Position numbers and translations under genes: made by a program. From Rotaria sordida (taxonomy: Eukaryota; Rotifera; Eurotatoria; Philodinida; Philodinidae): a stretch of 64,000 nt of DNA. Within the stretch, counting starts at the first letter, position 1, and every line of letters starts with the position of its first letter. The notes under the pieces were generated by a model that did not search any database, was not told where the DNA came from, and saw only the letters and a list, made by a program, of their open reading frames with translations. The stretch lies in contig CAJNOL010000007.1 of NCBI GenBank assembly GCA_905250125.1, positions 183,741 through 247,740 on the forward strand, in the 5' to 3' direction. Shown here in pieces: positions 1 to 12,422 of the stretch.

Positions 1-278
1 CAAACCAGTTGATTCTGATATCTTTTATGCGAAGCGATTACTAATCGTATGTTATTTTTTGAGGAACATACAATATACCTATTGTCGACGACAACTAAAT
101 TTGTTTTAGTCAAAACATAATGTATTATCGATTTTCATGTTGATCGAGACATCGTGAAATTTAGTTTGTATCTACATACACAAATAAATAAGATCAATCT
201 CTAGGATTCATTTCTACGAGAGTAGTATCGTCTCATCATTAAGCTGAACTTCCATCTGGCCAAAAAATCCCGCTCAAT

Positions 279-1571
279 CTAATGACATCCAACGGAAGAC
301 TTTAAAAATCTGATCTCGTAACGAGTACCGTCAGCATAAACGTGGACACCTTGACCTGTTCGTACGTCATTGACCCATGCACCTGTGTATTTGTGACCTG
401 CCCAATCAGTATCTAGTCCCCGAGCATATGTAGCTTTGCCATGTCGCTTGCCATCTTTAAACTGTCTCAGTAACTGTTATTTTGTTGCATAAAAACGATA
501 TTAACTGAGGATCAAGTAATCAAGAATAGATTGACGAATAATTTGTGAATATTTCAACTCGTAACGATTACCGTTAGCATAAATCAAGACACCTTGACCT
601 GTTCTTATGTCATCGGCCCAATCGCCTGTGTACTTATCACCATTTGCATAATCCATTGTTCCTTTATCGTGCTTTTCCCCCTCTTTCATTTCTCCTTCAC
701 CATTATTCTATAATTGCGTGTTGTTTAGCTAAATAGCTATGCAACAGTAGCGCAGTCTGTATAATATATGAATCATTGTTTTATATCTATTACCCCATAT
801 GTCAATAAGAATTTGAACTTGTGAAGACTGAACATTTTTTGCTGTTGGAATAGATTCGATTTTTGAAGAAGATGTCACTGCCATATTATAGAAAGCGGTT
901 GTGAGTTGGTCCTCAGTTTCATCAGTAACTTCTTGTAAATGGACTATATACATAGGTGGTTGATCAAGAGGATCACTAACAACACGAAGTCGAGTGCCTG
1001 GACAAAGAATGACTTCATTTTCACTTGGATAATTGGTGTAAACTGAAATATCTTTTCCATTTACGGCTTCAATCAAGAATAATGTTGAATTGGATCCAAG
1101 AAAATGTTTGATGATATTAACAGAAGTTGAACATGAACTTATGGTCCACCAAGTGAATTCATCACCTACTTTAAAGTTTTTCGCTATATCCGTTGTAACA
1201 CCACGCCATAGATTTTTTCGAACAGTGGGTAATTTTTGTACTGCTGTACCAAATAATTTAAGATAACCAAACCATGGCTTTAATGATGATCGATCTTCGG
1301 CACGTAGAGCAGAGTTAATTACTTGATAGAAACTATTCTCACCCCATTCCATTGTATAGAGAAAAATAGCAGTTGATTCGTCTCGAGTGAGTCCATGTTC
1401 AGAAGGAAAGTGGCATTCGTTTTTAGCTATTTTACTAAAACGATCTAGTTAATTGATTTGAGACGAGATAGGTTCAAGAGCTTTCTGTGGAGGTAATAGT
1501 TGATGTGTTAAGTAGTCATAGACGGGTGTAAGTCGTTTGGGAATTGATTCTATATCAGTAAAGCGATGCAT
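279..1571 (-). pseudogene. ADP-ribosyltransferase-MORN fusion with premature stop
   Basis: Reading on the minus strand from ATG at 1571, a mono-ADP-ribosyltransferase domain is followed by MORN repeats. The R-S-ExE signature of arginine-type ARTs is visible: LWRG at about 1215, the SSCSTS segment at about 1130, and SENEV (ExE) at about 1015. MORN repeats with the pattern YxNGxxYxGxW then RTGQGV occupy about 689-540 and 470-300, and the last frame stops at 279-281. An in-frame TAA at 1449-1451 interrupts the domain N-terminal part. Coding similarity continues in the same frame on both sides, so this is a nonsense change rather than an intron. The exon joins between ART and MORN (about 830 to 705, and about 540 to 475) are not certain. 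ARTs of this kind transfer ADP-ribose from NAD to protein arginine; MORN repeats commonly bind membrane lipid. A short product starting at the downstream ATG (1352) would lack part of the domain. Confidence 0.72.
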
Positions 1572-3329
1572 ATTTCAAATGCAAATCATTAAAGCTGTGC
1601 AGTTGCTTTAAAACAAGAATTAACAATGAAAGCACTTGCTTTTTATATTGCTGATAACTACACAGATTAGAAACTAAATCGGTTATCACTTTCAACTCAC
1701 TTTTTATAGTCTGAATTTCTTCCATTCTGTGAAAGAAAGAGAGAGGCTTTTTGTGGTGTATTTTGTAGTATATTTGCATACGCAGTATACGACATACTTA
1801 TTCACAAGTGAGGTTTTATTTTTCAGCAGAGTAGAGAAGGAAAGAGAAAAATTATGTTGAAAAGATTTCTTGTTCTCCATCATTCTCAATGACGACGTAG
1901 GTAATGAATAGAAGTTTTTTTTTAGAGATATAAATAGCATGGACGTCTTAAAAACATGCGTCAGCGGATATATACGACTTAAACGATTGCCGATTTGAAA
2001 GATGTTTAATTGAATTGATCCATTGATTATAACTCAGTAATGTATTGCAGTTCAACGATACCAGATACTACGTTCATTGTCCGTGTTAAAGCATTACAAG
2101 ACATTACTTGTGGTTACATCTTTATTTTGTTAAATCCACATAAAAAATGACCTTTATCAAATATTTCCAATAAAGTATGGATGCCTATAACGGTGGTTTG
2201 AATTCATTTGAATATGATAATACTTAAATAAGTCGTTGTCACACGACGTGATGAAATTCAGAAATAGTTTATTGACATAACAGAAATATTGCACATGATG
2301 CCTAAATATGTTATTGCATGACTGATGTTTTGCTGATGGAATGAAATCATATTACAAGTTAAAGATTAATTGATTTCTACTATTTCTGTCATAGCCAACT
2401 ATTCAAAGTACTTCTGATTAGAAATGAGTTTCTCATGGCGTCATAAAATCAGATTTATTTCTCTAAAAGAATATATTTTTCAATTAGCAGCATTCGAAGT
2501 TATCATTGAAAACATTTTATGTTGATCTATGAAATCCAGCTATACTCTTTTAGATATATGGAAGTAAAAAACAAGAGATGAACACGTTGAGAAATTTGTT
2601 CTGTTCGTTTCGATTCGTCTGAACAATATTAATACACCTTCTTTTTTTTTGTCTTTCCTCTATTTACTAATATCAATGAGTTTTCGGGTGAAACTAATAA
2701 TAATCCTCCAGAAAACGTATACATTGATATTTTACAGAGTTCTATAACACATGAATAAGAATTCATTAATATAAAGGATTATTAAGAATCCAACTAAACG
2801 TCACAACAAGAAAAACTAGAGCTAGTATGAACAATATTTCAAGATTAAAGTTGTTATAATTCTATTCTCTTAACATTGAAAAACAACTATGAGCTAGTCA
2901 TGCTATACATGAATAACTGTTGTAACAATATACTGATGCAAACTTTACCAATACAAAAAAGGCATTGTAAAGACAAACAAAGAAAATATAAAAATTTTAT
3001 TCTTCTTTGCAATATCTTGACAATCAGATTGTCAATCACTATAGATAACAGTGCTATTGACTTGAAATTGAGACTTCTTCTCTCATGTAGAAGAGAAATT
3101 GAAGTTATTCAATATTATCGACTTCTCTATGGTTTTTCTAATTTGTTTCTTATTTATTATATGTACAAAGTTTTTCTTTCCACTTAGAACATCATGTCAA
3201 AAGTAACGATATTTTTGTGAACAAAATATAGAAATAAGCTATTCTAGATTTTGTTTCATTAAATGTTAGGAGTAATCGTCCTGATTATTTTTTGCACACA
3301 ACTGTATTCATTCAAGCCATTTATCAAAA
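1572..3329. other. intergenic, nothing recognised
   Basis: This is AT-rich sequence upstream of the ART gene. The short open frames here (for example 2876-3187) have low-complexity, non-conserved translations and look accidental. No RNA gene or repeat was recognised. Confidence 0.4.
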
Positions 3330-4309
3330 ATTTTTTTTATAGGCATGTGTGTTGATCGAGTTTATGATCTGGGGTACACCACGGTGTAACGATTGCAAGT
3401 TGCTTTGATCAGTCAGATTATGTATGATCAGATCGAATAGCGAAAAATCACATGGTGCCAGATCTAGAGAATTCGACGGTTATCGAATAATTTCGATGCC
3501 TTTCGATTCACGATAGCTTCGAATATCGTTGTGCGCAAGTAGTTTTGCATTGTGATGATAAAATTTTATAGCATGTGTACTAGATGATGGTCTTTTTTTC
3601 CAAATTTCCTCGCTAAGAGATTCCAAGCAATTATCGATGTAATAATGATGATCGATGGTCTCTCCTTGATGAATATGATAAATTAAAACAGAACTAGTCA
3701 TTTTGAAAAAGATATATAATAGAATTTTTAGAGCAAAGCGATTATGTCAAACCACATTGGATGGATTTCCTTCAGTTACTGTTCAGACCGCATTCGATGA
3801 TTTTTTACCAATTTGTTTATGATAAGTCTATGACTCGCCATATGTCACTATATCATATAATCGTCATGTTTCTGGCTAGAATTTCGCCAAATTTTCTTGA
3901 CAACGCCGAGCTTGTTCGGCTCGTCAAGCATCAGTCAATAAGTTGAACACCCAGCGAGTAGTAATTTTTTTCAGCTTCAATTACTCAGAAAAATTCCTGA
4001 AATGGTACCGCGACGGACACCAGTCTCCACTGGCGTTTCATCAATCGTAAGATGAAGATCATCATCAATGAAGCAGCGAATTTTTTCAATATTTTCAGAT
4101 GATGTCTCTGTTACAGATCGACTGAGTCGTCGTTAATCTTTTGATCCCTCCTCGTCCTTCTCGAAACCATTTTCACAATTTGGCAACTGTATTATAAGAT
4201 AGAGCTTGATCGCTGAAAACACAATGTAATTCATCATGAATTAATTTCTGTTGAATGTTAAGTACAATACACACGTTTTAATGTAGAAACGAAAATGTTC
4301 CTTATTCAT
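3330..4309 (-). mobile_element. decayed mariner-family transposase
   Basis: Read on the minus strand from about 4309, the sequence follows a mariner transposase in order but across several frames. There is an N-terminal FRFYIK segment at about 4295, an HTH-like DEL...NTVAK segment at about 4240-4190, SVTETSSENIEKI at about 4120-4080, a DDDLHLTIDE segment near 4050, HQGETIDHHYYID near 3665, and DLAPCDF at about 3445. Frameshifts and stops separate these blocks, including a TAA directly after IIR at 3478-3480. The position of the second catalytic Asp, normally HHDNA, reads HHNA with a His in its place, while the third Asp (APCD) remains. It is therefore a dead copy of the IS630/Tc1/mariner superfamily. 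I could not identify its terminal inverted repeats or the TA target duplication. The plus-strand open frame at 3761-3946 is only its antisense. Confidence 0.85.
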
Positions 4310-5728
4310 CTAAAAATAATCGTGCGTAGTTTTCATTGAAAATTTTCATATGTTAATATCATTTGACTAATGTTACTATAATATAAACATGTAGAACACT
4401 GTTAGTACTACATACATATATATAGATACAATTTTTCCTCAAGCTTTCTGCACTTTGATATAACATCAATTTCGACACCTATGGTATGCCCTAAGTATAT
4501 GTAATATTCAAATTATCTACGTGGTAGAATATTCATTTTTAAGATTCAAAAAAAAAAGTTTCTGTAAGATTATCCATAAAAAAAAAATATTGATTTAATT
4601 CAAATCAAATAGGATCTCATGTTTGAAACTACTCAAAATTACCTTCGAATACATGATGCTGATCAATAATATATCTTTTTTTTTAAAATTAGTATCAATA
4701 AGTTAATTTGTATCATTCTTCAACTAAATACAATAATCTTAAAATAATACTGACTGTAAACATAAGTATTCTTTTACTTTTTCAATTTCATCTCTTTTTA
4801 AATTCATATATCAATCATTTATAAGAATATGTGCATAGATTCGTACGTGTATTAAATAAAACCTTGCTTTTATGTCTGATGGTTCTCGTTTTGTATACAT
4901 CGACAAAAAAGTTATATTAGATTGACGTTTTTGCTTTTTATTTCTTTGCAATACCTTTTAATCGATTAAAGAAGTTATTTCCGTATTAGACAACATATAT
5001 TCAGGAAGTTATTCTTTTAAGAACAAATAAATGAAGAAAAAAGTGCACTAGAAGTATACATAGATTATAAGAACAAGTTGAACATTCCTAGTATATGGTA
5101 GGGCGTAAAAAGTCGTTGGACAAATAAAGAAAAACTTCCGTTCTAATATTATTTATCATGTGTGTTGCATAGAGTGTGCCTATTTACTCAATATTACGTC
5201 GTTTACTAGGCCCTAAATTCATAAAAAAAAAGAAAAAAAGGAAATCCAAATTTATTACAATTTTTTTCTGTTAGAAGAAATGATGAGCAAGTGTCGTTTT
5301 CTGCCTTTTTTCTACGCCAATCACGATCGTAAATCATCATTCGACGTGTTATTTTATCATACAAATTCTCTTCTTACACTTATGTTACTATATAATTGGA
5401 GAGAAATAATATGAGAAACAAAATTGGCACGGATTTTAATCGATTTTCTACTCTGATTTAGTATTTCTGTCGCATAATGCCAATATGCTATCATTTTATT
5501 GTTGTCATAAGAAAAAAGTGTTCAAGTATATATGCAAGCATACAATAAGAAGAAAAAATCAGAGAAGAAAAAAAAAAGAAAACGAGAAACGGTTATTGCT
5601 AGTCTGAATGTTTGATGAACAACTAAGAGAAGAGAAAAAACGACATAAACAAAGAAATCCAATCATCATTGGATTGATTCATTCATTCATTTCACCATTT
5701 ATTAAACACTGTTAAAAAAAGGATAAAT
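4310..5728. other. intergenic, AT-rich, nothing recognised
   Basis: This region holds long A and T runs and no conserved coding segment. It is probably the 5' flank of the tyrosine decarboxylase gene, which starts at 5729. No promoter element could be singled out. Confidence 0.4.
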
Positions 5729-8700
5729 ATGGATAAAGGTTTAGGAATTCTCTATCATAAACTAACTAATCTATTTCATACAAACACATCTACATCATCT
5801 TCATCAAATGCTTCATCATCTGTACCTGAAACAAGTGCATCACTTCCAATTTCAACATTTTTCGATCGATTAATTCCATCATCAACAACATCAGTGAATA
5901 TTGTACATAACAATAATCAATATCATAGGTCTTCTCGTGTTATTCGTCAAATATCAATTAAAACTGATGAAAATCGTTTATCATCATCGACTATTCCGAA
6001 TTCTTCTCCAAAAATAACACCAATCAATATAACGAAACAACCAATGTAAGAACATTCTCAAAAAAAAAAAAGAAAACTTTTTTCTACTTTAATCACATTG
6101 ATTTTTTTTGAACTGGAATTCACCTAATGATTAAAAAAAAGAAAAAGAGATACAGATGGAGAAAAGAAAGAATATTGAAAAAAAAGAAGAAACTTTCACA
6201 ATCTGCTCTTGATCAAAGAATGCATCAGTTGCCAAAAAAAATTAAGTCATTTCCTTTGTTGCACACATCAGAATAAACAATATGATTGAAGTTACACAAG
6301 TATCAACTATTAATCAAACATTTCTTATTTCATCTCATAATACTCAAGAAAAAAATTTTCATCCTTTTCGTTTAAAACGACAATGTTTCGTCAGAAAATG
6401 GTAGATTTACTTTGAATATCTAAATTCTTTCTCTTAATTGTTTCTTATATTTATCAATTTCATTTTTCTGTTTCGTTTTTCCACAGTACTACTGAAGAAC
6501 AAAATAAAAATGAACAACCAGATCTTGTATCAACTTCTCTCCAATGTCATTCTGAAACAACATCGTCTATTCCTGGAATGGATGATGCAGAATTTCGTCG
6601 TCGTGGAAAAGAAATGATTGATTATATTGCCGATTATCTTCTTCATATAAGGTAAATTAATTAATTGAAAACTTAGAACAAAAATATCTATTTAAATAAA
6701 CTAATAGTGATCGTCGTGTAACACCTGAAGTTGAACCAGGTTATTTACGACCATTATTACCAAAAAATGCACCAAAAAAAAGTGAAAAATGGGAAGATAT
6801 AATGCGTGATGTTGAACGAACAATTATGCCTGGTATAACACATTGGCAACATCCACGTTTTCATGCTTATTTTCCAGCTGGAAATAGTTATCCATCAATT
6901 CTTGGTGAAATGCTTTCGGCTGGTGTTGGTATTGTTGGTTTTTCATGGGCAGCTAGTCCAGCATGTACAGAACTTGAAACAATTATGTTAGATTGGATTG
7001 GTAAGAAAAAAAGTATTTGTTAAATATTTTTTTTTTGCATGATAATATAACTACCTGCAATGATTTTTTCATCCAACAGAATCTTTATATTGATACAATT
7101 AATCTAGAAAATAGAAGATAAATCTGTTTAACCTTTTTATTAGGAATTAGAAACTCAATATTATTTAGTCAAGGTTAAGATAATCAAAGAAATTTATCAT
7201 AGAAATAGTTCAATATTATTTTATTTGTCGAAATTTAATAATTTATATTCTGATTGAATATTTATTTAGGTCGTATGATAGCTTTACCGGTTGATTTTCT
7301 TCCATTTGATCCAAATCGTGATGATGAAGAAAGTGATGATGATGAATCATGTTTAGACACTGACGATGACGATGATGAATCAAATAATGATCATTTACAT
7401 GATCCAGTTATTAATGGAGATAATAATCATGAACGAAAACAAAATCGACATATTGGTGGTGGTGTTCTTCTTGTAAATGACTTTTTATATAGTTCAAAAA
7501 AAAAAGTCAATATTTGTTTTTTTTTTTTGTATTCTACTTAATAGGGCTCGGCAAGTGAATGTATTCTTGTTGCAATGTTAGCTGCTCGAACAAAGAAAAT
7601 TACTGATAAACGTCAAAGTGATCCATTAATTGAAGATGGACAAATTTTAGCAAAACTTGTTTGTTATACGTCAAAACTTGTATGATTTTTTTTTTTTGAA
7701 AACATAATATTTTATCTTTTGAAATGAGAAAGTTTTTGTTTTCATTGTTCTTCAGGCACATTCATGTGTAGAAAAAGCTGGATTAATTGCAATGGTTCGT
7801 GTTCGTGAATTACCTGTTGATGAAAATTTTTCATTACGTGGTAAAACACTTGATGAATGTATTCGAGCTGATAAAGAAAAAGGATTAATACCATTTTTGG
7901 TTTGTAGAAAAATTCTTTGTTTGTTTTCTTTTTTTTTTTTTGTTTATTCAAATTAAGATTTTTTTTAAGGTATCAGGTACATTAGGTACAACATCATGTT
8001 GTTCATATGATAATCTTGAAGAAATTGGTGAAATATGTCAACGTGAACAACTTTGGTTTCATGTTGATGGTGCCTATGCTGGTAGTGCTTTGATTTGTGA
8101 AGAATATCGTTATATAATGAAAGGATTACAAGTAAGATTTTCAAATGAATAAAATATTTAGTTTTTTGTTTTTTTTTGTTGCCATTTATTTAGTATGCAG
8201 ATTCATTTAATACAAATCCAAATAAATGGTTATTAATGAATTTTGATTGTTCATGTTTTTGGTTAAGTTCTAGAAATTGTTTCGTACTATTAGAAATATG
8301 ATCTTTTTTTTGATTTTAGGGTTCGAGATAAATTTGCATTAATTAATGCAATGTCTGTTGATCCACTTTACCTTCAACATAAACATGCTCAACATGCAGT
8401 TGATTATCGTGTAAATAAATAAATGAATTATTATTAAATTTTGATAGTTATTATATTTCTTTAGCATTGGGGTGTTGCTTTAAGTCGTCGATTTCGTGCA
8501 CTTAAACTTTGGTTTACAATACGAAGTTATGGTATTGAAGGTCTTCGTCATTATATTCGAGAAGTATGAAAAATTCATTTTTATTTTTCAAAAAAAAAGA
8601 AAAGTTCTTTTTGTTCTTTCTTTTTAGCATTGTCGTTTAGCAAAAGTATTTGAGTTATTAATAAGAACAGATTCTCGTTTTGAAATTATCGGTAATGTTA

Positions 8701-10350
8701 CATTAGGTCTGGTTTGTTTTCGTTTAAAAGTATATGAAAGAAAATTTATTTATATGATCTAAAAAAAATTTTGTTTTTTTGATTTATTTTCATATTCATC
8801 ATAGGGTAGTAATAAATTAAGTCAAACATTACTTTTATCACTTAATGATTCTGGTCTTATACATATGGTTCCATCAATGGTTAATGATTTATATATAATA
8901 CGTTTTGCTATTTGTGCTAAACATGCAACTGATGATGATATGCATGTTGCATTTCATGTTATTCAAGAACATGCTGATAGTGTTATTGCTGAATATCGTG
9001 CTCAACGTAGTAGACGACAATCATCATCAGCTGATTCACTTGAATCATCTGTTAAACAAGCTTCTACGACTAATATTGAACAAGATACAGTTGTATCACA
9101 GGAAACAATGAAACCAGAACAATTACCAGAAACACCAATCGTTTCAAAGATTTATCCGAAAACGAAAATTCGAGTAAAGAAATGAAGTTAAAACAAAACT
9201 ATTAGCGTAATCCCTCTATGATCGAAATATGAAACATGATGTAGTTGTTTTTACTAATCATAGGAAGGTTGTTTTATTCGATGTAGCTTGGGAAACATTT
9301 CTTCACCATTATTTTACTTAATTCGTTAATCATGTAGTAGTTCATAGATTTTAACAAGATGCCATTGGTATACGATCTGTGATCATACAATAATGGACAA
9401 CATTTTTTTGGATGATCTTTTAAATTGAGTTATTACTTTTTTTCCACAATTGTTCGAAACAACTGAAACCATATAAATAGAAAGAACAAAGCACGAGCTA
9501 CATTTTGATAACTAAAATTTTTCAAAAAGCAAAACATCTATGAAATGAAATGCTTATTTTATGACAGACTGAAACTTTAAATCATCTGCTATCTTATGCG
9601 ATGTCAGACGCTCTTTTGAATATGAAATTTTGAAAGAAAAAATTACTCATTATATAAAAATGGTAAATAGTTCTCATGAAGTCTGACACAAGATAAGCAT
9701 TTCACTTCATAAACATATTACTTTTAGAAAGTTTTATTTATCAAAATATAGTTTGTGTTTTGCCCTTTCTATTCATATGGTTTCTGTGCTTTTGAACAAT
9801 TGTGGCAAAAAAAAAATAATCACTCAGTTTAAAAGATCTTCCTCAAAATCTAGTCCATTTATTGTATATTAATAACGTCTATCACGGTGTGTGATGAGTC
9901 GTTCCGAACATGTCTATCACGTCTATGATGACTCGTTGTTAAGACGTCTATGAAGAGAAGGGACCCATATTTCGACTTGAATACTTCTTTTAGATTGTTT
10001 CAGAAAAACAACTGATTATTTTGTATATTTAGGCAAATACAATAACAACAATCACACCACATCATCGTGTAACATTTGAGAAACCAATATCAAATTTATT
10101 GAAAGAAAAACGTCCACGTCCAATGTTTGTTCGTATGGTATCTGATGCTAAATCACATTATCCAAAACGAACTGTATCACAATTATCTCGACAAACATCA
10201 TTAGTAACACCACGAGGACGTAAACGTATACAAAGTGATTCAGGAAATGCTGCAGGTCGGTCATTAAGTGAACGTTATTTATCACGTACAGTAAGTATTT
10301 TAGAAACGGTCACTTCAGATGAAGGTGAAATTGATGATATTAAACAATAA
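5729..10350 (+). CDS. TDC: tyrosine decarboxylase (group II PLP decarboxylase)
   Basis: Converts tyrosine to tyramine, the octopamine precursor, in invertebrate neurons. Exons: 5729-6045, 6487-6651, 6708-7000, 7270-7472, 7545-7679, 7756-7899, 7970-8131, 8194-8261, 8320-8410, 8465-8563, 8628-8729, 8805-9173, 10033-10350, giving 821 aa with phases closing throughout. Family marks are MIDYIADYL near the N-terminus, [37 protein letters not shown] (Asp at about 452, PLP ring partner) and NPNKW (PLP-binding Lys at about 484). The C-terminal exon carries FVRMVSD, which resembles the long tail I recall from nematode TDC-1 and argues for TDC rather than dopa or histidine decarboxylase. An acidic Asp/Glu/Ser-rich insert of roughly 45 residues (7305-7440) precedes GGGV. 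A Ser-rich N-terminal extension of about 150 residues is also present. The last intron holds a foldback repeat. If exon 12 is not spliced, translation would stop at 9185. Confidence 0.88.
9405..9845. repeat. foldback repeat in last TDC intron
   Basis: The left arm (about 9405-9575) is an imperfect reverse complement of the right arm (about 9680-9845). For example, CCACAATTGTTCGAAA near 9444 pairs with the strand opposite TTTGAACAATTGTGG near 9790, and AAATGCTTATTTT pairs with the complement of AAGATAAGCATTT. No open frame or transposase was seen. It behaves like a non-autonomous foldback/MITE-like element. Confidence 0.8.
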
Positions 10351-11359
10351 ATAGAACTATTTAATGAGATTTTTTTTATTTTCGTAAAACAAGAAAACTA
10401 TTTCTTTGAAATAATGAGATTTATGTTGGTGAAAATTTTGTACGGTGATCTCATTCTATCTATTATTTGCGTATTTATATATTCAATATTTAATGTTCGT
10501 GTTGTCTGTAAATGTATCAATGAAAATAAATGTCTGTGTGTAATTATATATATTTCTCTGTTGTTTATTTTGCTTAAATTTCGATTCTATATATATATAT
10601 ATATATGTTTATGTACGTAATGTTTTCTCTCTTTTTTTTTGTTTTCATATTCGAATATAGTTCATTTTATTTAATCAAGATTTTGAGAATTTATTTAAAA
10701 TAAAATCATTTTCCTTCTTCTTTATTGAATGATTGCAGAAAATAAAAAAAAAATCTTTGAAATATACTAAATTATTCATCGAAATTTTCTCATTGTGCTA
10801 GATGCGTTTATTTAAATGACTCTTATGTGAATAGTAATGCGACGATCTGTACTTCACAATCAACTTAATATAAACCAACTTTTTTGATATTTTGAAACTT
10901 TTAAATAAGAGCTAGATCATAAAATTAAACTTAAATAATCATTCAATCGATAAAAAGTCTAGAATATGAATCGAAAATTTATAAAGTCATCTCACTTTTA
11001 GAAGAATTTTTGAGATATTAATCATTTTTAGACATGCACCGAATCTGAATGTTCGAGTTCAGTCTTGACTGCGATCATTTTCAGTCCATTAATAACAAGA
11101 AGTAGAAGTGAGCCAAAAGGTAGAATTTCAGGCTTGGCTATGATAGATCTACACACAATGGAATAAATGATCCAAAAACCGAAGGTCTGAAGGCATACTA
11201 AACAAAAGTCAACAACGTTCAGAAACGCTCGAATTCGAACTTAATCGAACCTTAGAGTGTTTCCGTCATTGCCCATAAATCTCAAGACACCCTTGGGTAA
11301 ATACCTATGTAGACAGACATTGTCTGAACTGATTGGATGATCTCCGAATTCGAACCGGT

Positions 11360-12030
11360 CATCCCTAACACTGACGAATGAATCTCTTCAACTGCCCTCT
11401 TCGGGTTTCAATGATTTTTTTTTGTCTATAGATACTACATAGTGTTCTAATGAAAATCCTAAAAGAATTCGGATTCATATTGATATCTGACTAACCTATT
11501 GATTTTTAATATGTCTATTTTGTTGAAATCTCAGATTTTCGGAAAACTTGTATTTTCAAGTTTTGATCTGAGACTTTGTGTATATGGAGAACTCAACTAG
11601 ATTAGCTTCCATAAAGAACTTCAGAAGTTTTGAATGCAGTCTCTTTTAAATATGAAGCTTTCAAAAAATGTATGTTATATACATTATCCATGGAACAGAG
11701 TCTATATCTTGAAAATCTCACATCTCAAAGAGACTTGGTTCAAAGTTTCAGAGTTTTCCTTTATAGAAGCTAGTCTAGCTGATTTCTCAATGTACACAAA
11801 GTTTCAGATCAAAATTCAGAAATACGAATTTTCGGAAAATTTGGAATCTCTAGAAAATAGCCATATTAAAAATTTGATAGCTTAACAAAATTTTAATAGG
11901 AACCCAAATCCTGTTAGAATTTTCATTAGAACGCTATGTAGTATCTATAGGCAAAAAAACAATCATTGAAATCGGAAGGAGGGAGGAGCTGAAGAGATTC
12001 TCTTATGCCAGAGTTCAGTATTGGTGTATG
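11360..12030. repeat. foldback repeat, intergenic (same family as 32.9 kb element)
   Basis: Arms of about 230 bp (11,375-11,615 and 11,765-12,005) are imperfect reverse complements. TCTATAGATACTACATAG at 11,427 reappears inverted near 11,950, and the outer AATCTCTTCA pairs with TGAAGAGATT at about 11,990. The central spacer carries a related sequence at about 11,700-11,760. The open frame at 11,634-11,885 lies across the spacer and right arm and is not a gene. This is the main content of the TDC to ARM-TIR gap (10,351-12,422); a TA run lies at 10,591-10,606. Confidence 0.85.
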
Positions 12031-12422
12031 TCTAATCATTCTTAACAAAGAGAGTTTTGTGACTGTCATATGTGAAATATATGCCAATGCTAATCAATTT
12101 AACAAACATTATTATATAATTTATCTCATTGTAACGATAAAAATCCAAAGATTTTTAAGATCTTTTCTTTTTTTCGCCACAGCAACAAGCACAACATCAA
12201 TATAGGTTTTATGTTAGTCATTCGTTCAAATCATATCATATTACATAGTCAAAAAGCTTAAAGTACAAAAAAAACAAAAACAAACAAAACATCAACATAA
12301 ATGGCATGTTCATAGTTAAACAAATAAGGATAAATAGAAAAAAAAAAGCAGGTTATTTCGATTATTTTAAAGTGAGATAGTATCTGATTTCAATTTTTTG
12401 ACTAAAATTTGATATTAGTTAA

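Noticed and set aside
3761-3946. Plus-strand 61-codon open frame
   Set aside because: It is antisense to the mariner remnant, whose minus-strand blocks are recognisable on both sides.
11341-11370. T-loop-like GGTTCGAATTC on the minus strand, possible tRNA end
   Set aside because: No matching acceptor stem, D-arm or anticodon arm could be laid out around it.
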